Of a DNA stretch of 44,943 bases, positions 28,123 through 36,890 are shown one piece after another. A model generated the notes under the pieces. The model searched no databases. It worked only from the letters and a program-made list of their open reading frames with translations, and had not been told where the DNA came from. Numbering within the stretch: position 1 is the stretch's first letter; the number at the start of each line of letters is the position of its first letter. The position numbers and the translations under genes are program-made. The stretch is from positions 1 through 44,943 of the forward strand of contig CAJFUI010000036.1 in assembly GCA_904420145.1 (NCBI GenBank), given 5' to 3'. Source of the stretch: an uncultured Oscillospiraceae bacterium (GTDB taxonomy: Bacteria; Bacillota; Clostridia; Oscillospirales; Oscillospiraceae).

Positions 28123-28920
28123 ATGTACCAGATCGGAGAATTTTCCAAGCTGACGTCCCTCACTGTCAAGACCCTGCGCTACTACGACCAGGAGGGCCTG
28201 CTCTCCCCCAGCGCCCGCAGCGAGGGGGGCTACCGGCTCTACAGTGAAGAGGACCTGCACCGGGCGGAACAGATCTCCCTGCTGCGCCGGTGCGGCTTCT
28301 CCATCGCGGAGATCAAGGACGTACTGCGCAACGCCGACAGCGAGGAGGATCTCCACACCTACCTGTCTGAAAAGCGGACGCAGCTCCTCGGCCAGATCCG
28401 CCGGGAGCGGGCGCTGGTCCGCTCCATCGAGTGCCGCCTCTCCCAACTGCAGCGAAAGGAGAATTTTGCCATGCACTACCAAGTCGAAGAAACCACCATC
28501 CCCGCCCAGCAGGCGGCCACAATCCGCTACAAGGGCAGCTACAACGACTGCTCCGCCCACATCTCCGCCCTCTACAAGGCGGTGGGCGGCAGGGCCTGCG
28601 GCGCCCCCTTCCACCTGTGCTACGACGGCGACTATGTGGAGGAGGGGGACCTGGAGATCTGTCTCCCGGTCACAGGCATTGGAAAGGGCCGCGGCGCCAG
28701 CCTCCGCACCATCCCCGCCCAGCGCTGCCTCACCGTCACCCATGCGGGGCCCTATGACGGGTTCGGCGGGGCCTACAAAGCCCTCTTGGACTATGCCAAG
28801 GCCCACAGCCTCACCCTCGGCCTGCCCCACCGCATCATCTATCGCAAGGGGCCGGGCATGGTGTTCCGGGGGAACCCCAACAAATACGTCTCCGAGATCG
28901 CCGTTCCCATTGAGGGATAG
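28123..28920 (+). CDS. MerR family transcriptional regulator with GyrI-like effector-binding domain
   Basis: YQIGEFSKLTSLTVKTLRYYDQEGLL N-terminal HTH; C-terminal effector-binding-like domain. Confidence 0.92.
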   Translation: MYQIGEFSKLTSLTVKTLRYYDQEGLLSPSARSEGGYRLYSEEDLHRAEQISLLRRCGFSIAEIKDVLRNADSEEDLHTYLSEKRTQLLGQIRRERALVRSIECRLSQLQRKENFAMHYQVEETTIPAQQAATIRYKGSYNDCSAHISALYKAVGGRACGAPFHLCYDGDYVEEGDLEICLPVTGIGKGRGASLRTIPAQRCLTVTHAGPYDGFGGAYKALLDYAKAHSLTLGLPHRIIYRKGPGMVFRGNPNKYVSEIAVPIEG

Positions 28921-29009
28921 CTTTTCAAAGAACGGCGAGACCCCTCGTTTGCAAAAGGCCGCACGACAAACAGGCGCCGGACCAGATTGGTCCGGCGCTC
29001 ATCTGTCAT

Positions 29010-29318
29010 CTAAATCAAAATCAGCTCCGCCACAAACACCACCGCGCAGACGGCCACAGCCACCTGAAAGAGGCTGCGGCCACGCCACGCCAGCACAATT
29101 CCCACGAAAAAGGCCGCCAGACCGGCCCATGGGCTCTGGGTGGCCTCCACGATGGCCGGAAAGGTCATCACTGCCAGCGTGACATAGGGCACATAGTAGA
29201 GGAAGGAGCGGATGGTCTGATTTTTGATCTCCCGCCGGATCAGGGCCAGCGGCGTCACGCGGATCAGGTAGGACACCCCCGCCATCACAAGGATATAGAG
29301 CCAGATATTATGCGCCAT
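29010..29318 (-). CDS. azlD: Branched-chain amino acid transport protein AzlD family
   Basis: ~102 aa membrane protein overlapping azlC; YLIRVTPLALI, FLYYVPYVTLAVMTFPAI. Confidence 0.88.
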   Translation of the reverse strand: MAHNIWLYILVMAGVSYLIRVTPLALIRREIKNQTIRSFLYYVPYVTLAVMTFPAIVEATQSPWAGLAAFFVGIVLAWRGRSLFQVAVAVCAVVFVAELILI

Positions 29319-30027
29319 GGGGACTCTCCTCCTTTACCGGAAAAAGGACTGCCGCCAGCAGGGAGATGGACACGGTCAGCACAATGGTCTTCACACCGGA
29401 GGAAATGCCGGAGAGCAGGGGGAGATAGCTGACAAGAAGGCTCAGCAGGAAGCTGACGCCCACCACGCCGGCCACCACCCGGCTTTTGCGGGCGGGGGGA
29501 ATGATGGTTGCCAAAAACATGCCGTAGAGCCCTACGCTCAGGGCACTGGCCGCCCGGAGGGGCAGCACGTTGCCCATTTCCACCCCAAGGAAGGTCCCAA
29601 TCGCCCACCCGGGCATGGCTACCGCCATGGCGCCGTAGGTGTACCACGGGTTCAGATAGCCCGGCCGGGCCATAGAGATGCCGAAGATCTCATCCGTCAG
29701 GTCAAAGGCCAGAATCAGGCGGTGGCGGAGGGCCCCGCCGGGGGCAAGCTTCTGGCTCAGGGCACAGGACATGAGCAGGTAACGGGCGTTGGCCACCAGG
29801 GTCATCACCGCCACCTCCCAATAGCCGGCCCCTGCCGCGACTAAGGTGAAGGCAGCGTACTCCCCGGCGCTGGCGTTGTTGGTAAAGCTCGCCACCATGG
29901 CCTGCACCGCCGAAAAGCCCGCGTTTTTTGCGGCGATCCCAAGAGTAAAGGCCACCACAAAGTATCCCGCGGCTATCGGCAGCCCATCCCGGAGGCCCTG
30001 CCCAAAGCAGCTTCTGTTTTCTCTCAA
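29308..30027 (-). CDS. azlC: Branched-chain amino acid exporter AzlC family
   Basis: GLRDGLPIAAGYFVVAFTLGIAAKNAG and FDLTDEIFGI motifs. Confidence 0.9.
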   Translation of the reverse strand: MRENRSCFGQGLRDGLPIAAGYFVVAFTLGIAAKNAGFSAVQAMVASFTNNASAGEYAAFTLVAAGAGYWEVAVMTLVANARYLLMSCALSQKLAPGGALRHRLILAFDLTDEIFGISMARPGYLNPWYTYGAMAVAMPGWAIGTFLGVEMGNVLPLRAASALSVGLYGMFLATIIPPARKSRVVAGVVGVSFLLSLLVSYLPLLSGISSGVKTIVLTVSISLLAAVLFPVKEESPHGA

Positions 30028-30128
30028 TCCCCATCCCCCTCTCAGGTCAGTACGCGCACTATTATAGCTGTTTCCCGGGGGTTGTCAATCTAAAAAGCCT
30101 GCCGGATTTTCACGCCCCGCCTCCTGCA

Positions 30129-30166
30129 AAAAGGGCACCGGGCGAATTTTTTCGCCCGGTGCCCTT
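30129..30166 (-). terminator. Rho-independent terminator of the HPr-like gene
   Basis: aagggcaccgggcgaa-tttt-ttcgcccggtgccctt, T-run on minus strand. Confidence 0.8.
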
Positions 30167-30178
30167 ACTAAGATTTCG

Positions 30179-30412
30179 TCAGTGAAGATATTTTTCTACC
30201 AGCTTCAGAGCATGCTTTGCTTCCTCGCTGTCAGGGACAACAAACCGCAGGTGAGGTTTCCCAATCAGACTGACCAATCCTAAGAAGGATTTCGCGTCCA
30301 TCATCTCGGTATCCCCGTGGACCCATGCGTCATAACCCAAGGTACAGGCAATCTGGTTCAGCTGTGCCGCGTCCTGCATGTTGTTGATCTCAATAGCTCT
30401 CATCATGGTCAA
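30179..30412 (-). CDS. HPr-fold protein lacking the His15 phosphorylation motif (Crh-like)
   Basis: DAKSFLGLVSLIGKPHLRFVV...AKHALKLVEKYL resembles HPr Ser46 region and C-terminal helix; no GIHARPA motif. Confidence 0.75.
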   Translation of the reverse strand: MTMMRAIEINNMQDAAQLNQIACTLGYDAWVHGDTEMMDAKSFLGLVSLIGKPHLRFVVPDSEEAKHALKLVEKYLH

Positions 30413-30541
30413 TCACCTCCTTTTCCTCGCCCTCTAATATAGCATTTCTTAGGCCAGTTGGAAAGAGGTGCATTGTACTAAATATACAAATTGATTCGCC
30501 TATTCTTGTGCAATCTATCCAAAATATTGTGAAATTTTTGT

Positions 30542-31141
30542 CTAAATCTCCCGACGCCCCTCCAGAGCCCGCATCAATGTGGCGTCGTCTGCGAACTCCA
30601 GGTGCCCGCCCACAGGGATACCGTAGGCCAGCCGGGTCACCTTCACCTCAAAGGGCTTGAGCAGCCGGGCCAAATACATGGCGGTGGCCTCCCCCTCGGT
30701 GTCCGGGTTGGTGGCCATGATGACCTCCGCCACGCCGCCCTTGGCCACCCGGTCCACCAAGGACTTGATCTTCAAATCGTCGGGCCCCACGTGGTTCATG
30801 GGGCTGATGACCCCGTGGAGCACGTGGTAGGTCCCCTGATACTCCCGCGAGCGCTCCATGGCTACCACGTCCCTGGGATCCGCCACCACGCAGATAGTGC
30901 TCTGATCCCGACGTGGGGAGGAGCAGATGGGGCACAGCCCTCCGGCGGTGAGGTTCTGGCACACCGGGCAGCAGGTGACGGTGCGCTTCGCCTCCAAAAT
31001 GGCGTCGGCAAAGGTCTGGGCCTCCTCCATGGGGAGGGAGAGCACGTGAAAGGCCAGACGCTGGGCGCTCTTGCCGCCGATGCCGGGGAGGCGGGCGAAC
31101 TGCTCCACTAATTTTTCAAGGGGTGCGGGAAAGTACTCCAT
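30542..31141 (-). CDS. recR: Recombination mediator protein RecR
   Basis: LPGIGGKSAQRLAFH, CCPVCQNLTAGGLCPICSS, ATNPDTEGEATAMYLARLL, GIPVGGHLEFADDATL. Confidence 0.97.
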   Translation of the reverse strand: MEYFPAPLEKLVEQFARLPGIGGKSAQRLAFHVLSLPMEEAQTFADAILEAKRTVTCCPVCQNLTAGGLCPICSSPRRDQSTICVVADPRDVVAMERSREYQGTYHVLHGVISPMNHVGPDDLKIKSLVDRVAKGGVAEVIMATNPDTEGEATAMYLARLLKPFEVKVTRLAYGIPVGGHLEFADDATLMRALEGRREI

Positions 31142-31145
31142 GGAT

Positions 31146-31793
31146 TTAACCTCTCAACTCCCGGATGCGGGAGGGAATATCCGCGGCCTTATACACCGCG
31201 CTGCCGGCCACCAGCACATTGGCGCCGTTTTCAATGACGGTTTTGCAGGTAACAGGGTCGATGCCGCCGTCCACCTCCAGCTCGCAGGCAGGGTTCTGCT
31301 GGTCGATCCAGCGGCGGATGGTCTGAAGCTTGGGCATCTGTTCAGCCATAAACTTCTGGCCCCCAAAGCCCGGCTCCACCGTCATCACAAGGATGATGTC
31401 GCACATTTTCAAAAAGGGCAGCACCGCCTCGGCGGGGGTGGCGGGCTTGACCACCACGCCGGCCCGCTTGCCCCTGGCGTGGATCTTCTCAAGGGCGAGG
31501 CAGGTGTTCTCCTCGGTGTCCGCCTCCACATGGGCGGTGACGATGTCGGCGCCGGCGTCGCAGAAGGCCTCCACATACCGCACCGGGCGCTGGATCATCA
31601 GGTGGACGTCCAGCGGCAGCTCCGTCACCGGGCGGATACACCGGACAACCGGAATCCCTATGGTGATATTGGGGACAAACAGTCCGTCCATCACGTCTAC
31701 GTGGACATAGTCCGCCGCGGCGATGCGGCGGATGTCCCGCTCTAAATTTGCAAAATCGGCAGCGAGGATCGAGGGAGCGATTTTGACCATCAT
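31146..31793 (-). CDS. rpe: Ribulose-phosphate 3-epimerase
   Basis: VKIAPSILAADFANLE, VHVDVMDGLFVPNITIG, VEPGFGGQKF motifs; start at MMVKIAPS. Confidence 0.95.
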   Translation of the reverse strand: MMVKIAPSILAADFANLERDIRRIAAADYVHVDVMDGLFVPNITIGIPVVRCIRPVTELPLDVHLMIQRPVRYVEAFCDAGADIVTAHVEADTEENTCLALEKIHARGKRAGVVVKPATPAEAVLPFLKMCDIILVMTVEPGFGGQKFMAEQMPKLQTIRRWIDQQNPACELEVDGGIDPVTCKTVIENGANVLVAGSAVYKAADIPSRIRELRG

Positions 31794-31990
31794 CAGCACG
31801 TCCTTTCGAGGATTTGGCCGCCCGCGGCCGCAGTCAAGCTCCGGCCTGAGGCGGAAGGGGCGGCACCGCCGGGGCCGCCGCCACATAGGATACGGTAAGT
31901 GGCAGGGTGCTCCGCCGCACAGGGCCATCTCTTTACTACCCGCGCAACCCGGCGCCCCGCGCCCGGCAGCGGGGCACGCCACATCATATA

Positions 31991-32027
31991 GGGAGCTGAC
32001 GGGGCGAATCCATCCCTGTCAGCTCCC
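31991..32027 (-). other. Long hairpin in the rpe 5' leader
   Basis: gggagctgacgggg...ccctgtcagctccc. Confidence 0.7.
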
Positions 32028-32200
32028 ATTGTGCTTATTATAGCCCATAGGCTGCCGGATTTCCAGTCCTATTTTCCGTTCTCCTCCGGACATAGGTTCG
32101 CTCCCCCTATGTAAATTCTTTGTTAATCTTTTTCTGTTTTGTTCTAAAAAATTCCGTAAAACAAACAAAAAGCAACCCGTTACAGCTAATTTGTGATAAT

Positions 32201-32218
32201 TTTGTCAAGAAAAAGGGA
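32201..32218 (+). promoter_or_regulatory. Candidate Rex-type operator upstream of the hydrogenase
   Basis: TTGTGATAATTTTGTCAA vs Rex-like TTGTTAANNNNTTAACAA; abuts the -35 box. Confidence 0.45.
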
Positions 32219-32248
32219 TTGACACTCTCCCCTGCCGGCCACTATAAT
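32219..32248 (+). promoter_or_regulatory. Consensus sigma-A promoter for the hydrogenase
   Basis: TTGACA-18 nt-TATAAT. Confidence 0.8.
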
Positions 32249-32289
32249 AGTAATTGTAGACAAGCAAGGGATAAGGAGGACAAGTCAGT

Positions 32290-33801
32290 ATGCGGGGAAT
32301 CCCTTCTTCTGTAAGTGATATTCGCAAAAAGGTGTTTACCGAGGTGGCTAAGCTGGCCTATGACGGGGACTACGCCCGGCTGGAGGAGCTGCCCTACACC
32401 ATTATACCGGGCGAGACGGCCAAATACCGGGAGTCCATCTTCCTGGAGCGGGCCATCGTGGGAGAGCGGATCCGGGTGGCCATGGGCCTGCCCCTCCGCC
32501 CGGTGGACCAGCCCAGTCTCCTCTCTGACGGAGTGAAGGAGAGCGCCATCGCCGATAAATACTACGAACCTCCCCTGATCAATATCATTACCTACGCCTG
32601 CCATTCCTGCCCTACAAGGCAGTACCGCATCACCGAGTACTGCCAGGGCTGTCTGGCCCGCTCCTGCCAGCAGGTGTGCCCCAAGGACGCCATCCGCTAT
32701 GTCAACGGCAAGTGCTATATCCGCCAGGAGCATTGCATCAAGTGCGGCCGCTGCGCCGAGGCCTGCTCCTACAACGCCATCATCAAGCTCGAGCGCCCCT
32801 GCGTCAAGGCCTGCGGCATCGACGCCATCGGGTCGGACGAGCAGGGCCGGGCCAAAATCGACTACGATAAATGTGTCTCCTGCGGCATGTGCCTTGTCAA
32901 CTGCCCCTTCGGCGCCATTGTGGACAAAGGGCAGATTTTCCAGCTGATCAACGCCATCAAGCGGGGGGACCGGGTGGTGGCCATTGTGGCCCCCGCCTTT
33001 GTGGGGCAGTTCGGCCCCGACGCCACCCCTGAGCGGCTCACCGCCGCCATGAAGCGCTTGGGCTTTGCCGATGTGGCTGAGGTGGCGGTAGGGGCGGACC
33101 TGTGCACCATTGAGGAGGCCAAGGACTTCTTAGAGGAGGTGCCGGAGAAGCAGCCCTTTATGGCCACCTCCTGCTGCCCCTCCTGGTCTGTGATGGCCAA
33201 GAAGATGTTCCCCCAGTTCAAGGACTATGTCTCCATGGCCCTGACTCCCATGGTTCTCACCGCCCGGCTGCAGAAGAAGAAGGACCCGAACTGCCGGGTG
33301 TGCTTCATCGGCCCCTGCGCGGCGAAAAAGCTGGAAGCCAGCCGCCGCTCCGTCCGCAGCGAGGTGGACTTTGTCCTCACCTTTGAGGAGCTCCAGGGCA
33401 TGTTTGAGGCCAAAGAGGTACGCTTTGCCGACATCCCCAAGGAGGAGGAGGTTCCCCTCAGCGAGGCCACCGGCGCCGGCCGGGGCTTTGCCGTCTCCGG
33501 CGGCGTGGCCAGCGCGGTGGTGGAGGCCATCAAGCGCATGGACCCCAGCCGGGAGGTGAAGGTGGTCAGCGCCGAGGGACTGGACAACTGCAAGAAGATG
33601 CTGATGGTGGCCAAGACCGGCAAGTACGACGGCTACCTGCTGGAGGGCATGGCCTGTCCGGGAGGCTGCATAGCCGGCGCCGGCACGGTCCAGCCTATCA
33701 CAAAATCTGCGGCGGCCGTGGCCAAGTACAAGCAGGCGGCGGAAAAGCAAAACGCCATGGACTCCGGCTATGAGATGGATCTCCCCAAGCTGGAGGAGTA
33801 A
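32290..33801 (+). CDS. [FeFe] hydrogenase large-subunit-like protein (group-B-like, stand-alone)
   Basis: Ferredoxin-type clusters CIKCGRCAEAC and CVSCGMCLVNC; H-cluster motifs TSCCPSW, GPCAAKK, GMACPGGC. Confidence 0.93.
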   Translation: MRGIPSSVSDIRKKVFTEVAKLAYDGDYARLEELPYTIIPGETAKYRESIFLERAIVGERIRVAMGLPLRPVDQPSLLSDGVKESAIADKYYEPPLINIITYACHSCPTRQYRITEYCQGCLARSCQQVCPKDAIRYVNGKCYIRQEHCIKCGRCAEACSYNAIIKLERPCVKACGIDAIGSDEQGRAKIDYDKCVSCGMCLVNCPFGAIVDKGQIFQLINAIKRGDRVVAIVAPAFVGQFGPDATPERLTAAMKRLGFADVAEVAVGADLCTIEEAKDFLEEVPEKQPFMATSCCPSWSVMAKKMFPQFKDYVSMALTPMVLTARLQKKKDPNCRVCFIGPCAAKKLEASRRSVRSEVDFVLTFEELQGMFEAKEVRFADIPKEEEVPLSEATGAGRGFAVSGGVASAVVEAIKRMDPSREVKVVSAEGLDNCKKMLMVAKTGKYDGYLLEGMACPGGCIAGAGTVQPITKSAAAVAKYKQAAEKQNAMDSGYEMDLPKLEE

Positions 33802-33814
33802 CAGGGAATATTAC

Positions 33815-33848
33815 AGAGAGGGCAGGAAGCGGCTTCCTGCCCTCTCTT
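33815..33848 (+). terminator. Terminator after hydrogenase
   Basis: agagagggcaggaagc-gg-cttcctgccctctct. Confidence 0.7.
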
Positions 33849-34049
33849 GCATGCTGCGCCCTTCTTTCGCTCTTGACTTAAATAAATTCCCCCCTCTGTG
33901 CCTGTACAAACAGCCTATGAGAGAAATTTAGCGGGAAACTCACAAAAACAGGGGAGTTTTTAGGGTTTCCTTGGGAAATGTCGGTTGACAGCTATTTTTC
34001 GCCGTGATAGACTGACTGTCACAATTCTTGGAAACGGAGGCGTCCTCCC

Positions 34050-35450
34050 ATGGACCAGCAGCACGCTCCTTCCCCTCTCGCTGTGCAGCCGGTGGGAAAG
34101 CTGATTTTGAAGTTTGCCATTCCCGCCATTATCAGCAATCTGATCAGCGCCATGTACAATATCGTGGATCAGATTTTTATTGGCCAGAGCGTCGGCCTCT
34201 TGGGCAACGCGGCCACCAACGTGGCCTTTCCTCTGGTGACGCTGTGTCTGTCCATCTCCCTCCTCCTCGGGGTGGGCGGCGCGTCCAACTACAGCTTATC
34301 CATGGGCCGCGGGGATGAGGAGGCCGCTGCCCGGTACTACGGCGCCGCCATCACCTTTTTGGCCATCTTTGGCATAGCCGTGGGCGTCCTTGTGCTGGTA
34401 TTTTTGGAGCCGCTGATGCTGGCCTTCGGCGCCACGGAGCTCTCCCTCCCCTACGCCATGACCTACACCGGCATTACCGCCATCGGCATGCCCTTCCAGA
34501 TCTTCGGCACCGCCGGCAGCCACCTGATTCGAGCCGACGGCAGTCCCCGCTACGCCATGGTGAGCATCACCACCGGGGCGGTGCTGAACATTATTCTGGA
34601 CCCCATTTTTATCTTCCCCCTTGACATGGGAATCGCCGGGGCCGCCATCGCCACGGTGATCGGGCAGATCAGCACGGTGGTGCTGCAGGCCGTCTATTTT
34701 TGGAAGCTGAAAAACCATCCCATCCGCCTATCCCATCTCATTCCCCGGCCGAAACTCCTGACCGCCATCGGAGGGCTGGGCTCTGCCGCCTTCTTCAATC
34801 AGGTGGCTATGATGGCCGTGCAGATCACCATGAACAACGTCCTGCGCCGCTACGGAGAGCTCTCCCCCTACGGCAGCGATATTCCCCTGGCCTGCGTGGG
34901 AGTCATCACCAAGGTCAACGTGGTGATGATGGCCTTTCTCATCGGCATCGCCCAGGGCTGCCAGCCCATTGTGGGCTTCAACTACGGGGCCGGCCAGTAC
35001 AGCCGGGTCCGGCGCACCTATCTCCGGGCCATCACCGCTGCCTCCGCCATCGCCTTCCTCTTCTTCCTCTGCTTCCAGTTCTTCCCCCAGCCGATCCTTG
35101 CTATCTTTGACCCGGAGGGCAGTAACATGTTCTTCCGCTTTGGCACCCGGTACTTCCGCATCTATATGCTGGCGGCCTTCCTCAACGCCATCCACCCCCT
35201 TACCAGCAACTTCTTCACCTCCATCGGCAAGGCGAAGATGGGCATGCTGATCTCCATGACCCGACAGATTCTCTTCCTCCTGCCCCTGATCCTCCTCTTC
35301 CCCATGTTCTGGGGTGTGGACGGGGTGATGTACGCCGGCCCCATCGCCGACTTTGTGGCGGCGGTGGTGGCCCTCGTGCTGGTGGCCCGGGAGCTGCGGC
35401 GGATCCGCTCCCTGCAGGACCTCCCTCTCTCCCCTGAAGCCGCCGGCTGA
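34050..35450 (+). CDS. MATE family efflux transporter
   Basis: 12-TM-like protein; KLILKFAIPAIISNLISAMYNIVDQIFIGQSVG, QGCQPIVGFNYGA. Confidence 0.95.
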   Translation: MDQQHAPSPLAVQPVGKLILKFAIPAIISNLISAMYNIVDQIFIGQSVGLLGNAATNVAFPLVTLCLSISLLLGVGGASNYSLSMGRGDEEAAARYYGAAITFLAIFGIAVGVLVLVFLEPLMLAFGATELSLPYAMTYTGITAIGMPFQIFGTAGSHLIRADGSPRYAMVSITTGAVLNIILDPIFIFPLDMGIAGAAIATVIGQISTVVLQAVYFWKLKNHPIRLSHLIPRPKLLTAIGGLGSAAFFNQVAMMAVQITMNNVLRRYGELSPYGSDIPLACVGVITKVNVVMMAFLIGIAQGCQPIVGFNYGAGQYSRVRRTYLRAITAASAIAFLFFLCFQFFPQPILAIFDPEGSNMFFRFGTRYFRIYMLAAFLNAIHPLTSNFFTSIGKAKMGMLISMTRQILFLLPLILLFPMFWGVDGVMYAGPIADFVAAVVALVLVARELRRIRSLQDLPLSPEAAG

Positions 35451-35474
35451 CGGGAGAGAACCCCATATCACAAA

Positions 35475-35509
35475 GAAGGGACGCAGCTGTCGGCTGCGTC
35501 CCTTCTTTT
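35475..35509 (+). terminator. Rho-independent terminator
   Basis: gaagggacgcagc-tgtcg-gctgcgtcccttc-tttt. Confidence 0.85.
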
Positions 35510-35600
35510 CCTCTAAAGCTTTCAAAATACTTTCACCAATTCGGCCCACAGGCAGCCGATCTCCGCGGCGGGAAGCCATATGGCCGCGGCGCAGCGGATC

Positions 35601-36890
35601 TTACCGCTTTTCCCTGTAAACCCGGTCCTCCATCTCCCGGAGGGAGACGCCGTTTCGGCGGGCCATGGCGGCTAAATCCTCGTACTCCGCCTTCTCCCGC
35701 TCCACGCCCCATCCGGCAGAGCGCTTCCAACGGAGGGGGCCATAGGCGGTCTCCTCCCGCCGCTCCTCCCGGGTCAGCACAGTCCGGTCCCAGAGGCGGC
35801 GGCGCACGCCGAGGGTGGTGGTGTGTCGGAATATGGCCGCCGTCAGCGCCTCCTGCTCCTCCGGCCGGCACAGGCAGGAGAGCTGGACGGCGGGACGGCC
35901 CTTCTTCATGGTGATGGCCGTAGTCCACACGTCCAGGGCCCCGGCGGAAAGGAGCTCCTCACAGGCGAAGGCAATCTCCTCCCCCGTCATATCGTCGATG
36001 TTGCACACCAGCTCCGCCGCCTGAGCGGCGCCCTCCCCGCTCTCGCCGAGGGTGGCCCGGAGGCAGTTGGCCGCGGGGAAATCCCGGGTCCCCATGCCGT
36101 AGCCCGAGGCAATGGGCGTCATGGGAGGGATAGGGCCGAAGCGCTGGACAAAGTGCTTCAGCAGGGCGGCGCCGGTGGGGGTACACAACTCCCCGGCGAT
36201 CTCCCCGCCGTAGATAGGGATCCCCTGCAGCAGCAGCGCCGTGGCCGGTGCGGGCACCGGCAGCAGCCCGTGGGCGCAGCGGACCTGCCCGCTGCCCACA
36301 TGGACCGCCGAGGCCTCCACCCGGTCCGCCTTGATCTCCGCCAGCAGCATGCAAACACCCACCACATCCGCCACGGCGTCTAAGGTGCCCACCTCGTGGA
36401 AGTGGATCTGCTCCATACCGACCCCGTGGACCTTGCTCTCTGCCTCGGCAATACTGGTATAGACCGCTTTGGCGTCGGCACGGACCTGCTCCGGCAGGTC
36501 CAGCCGGTCGATGAGGCCAAAGATCTCCGCCACACCGGTATGGTGATGGTGTCCGTGGCCGTCGTGTCCGTGGCCGTGGTGCTCCCCATGTTCATGATCG
36601 TGGTCATGGTGGTGCTCCCCGTGACTGTGGTCGTGAGGGTGGCCACCGTGGTCATGGTCGTGCGCATGGTGGAGGACGTCGTCCTCCTCTTCCCCGTGAA
36701 CGCGCACGGCGACGTGGGTGCCCCGGACACCGCACTTCACAGACGGCTCCGCCGAGACGCGGATCCCGGGCAGTCCCAAGGCGTTGAACCGGCGGAGAAA
36801 GTCCTCCCGGTCCGGGTGGAGCTCCAGCAGGGCCGCCAGCAGCATGTCGCCGGCGGCGCCCATGGAGCAGTCGAGATACAGAAGCTTCAT
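35601..36890 (-). CDS. larC: Nickel pincer cofactor biosynthesis protein LarC, with His-rich insertion
   Basis: MKLLYLDCSMGAAGDMLLAALLEL; HxH-rich block HAHDHDHGGHPHDHSHGEHHHDHDHEHGEHHGHGHDGHGHHHH; continuous single ORF. Confidence 0.94.
   Translation of the reverse strand: MKLLYLDCSMGAAGDMLLAALLELHPDREDFLRRFNALGLPGIRVSAEPSVKCGVRGTHVAVRVHGEEEDDVLHHAHDHDHGGHPHDHSHGEHHHDHDHEHGEHHGHGHDGHGHHHHTGVAEIFGLIDRLDLPEQVRADAKAVYTSIAEAESKVHGVGMEQIHFHEVGTLDAVADVVGVCMLLAEIKADRVEASAVHVGSGQVRCAHGLLPVPAPATALLLQGIPIYGGEIAGELCTPTGAALLKHFVQRFGPIPPMTPIASGYGMGTRDFPAANCLRATLGESGEGAAQAAELVCNIDDMTGEEIAFACEELLSAGALDVWTTAITMKKGRPAVQLSCLCRPEEQEALTAAIFRHTTTLGVRRRLWDRTVLTREERREETAYGPLRWKRSAGWGVEREKAEYEDLAAMARRNGVSLREMEDRVYREKR

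Noticed and set aside
31794-32030. Known riboswitch or housekeeping RNA (TPP, cobalamin, 6S, RNase P, SRP) upstream of rpe
   Set aside because: None of the conserved motifs I know for these RNAs were found; kept only as an unassigned structured leader.
36538-36690. Short-period repetitive DNA resembling a tandem repeat or CRISPR-like array
   Set aside because: It is the in-frame His-rich coding insert of larC; no fixed-length repeats with unique spacers.
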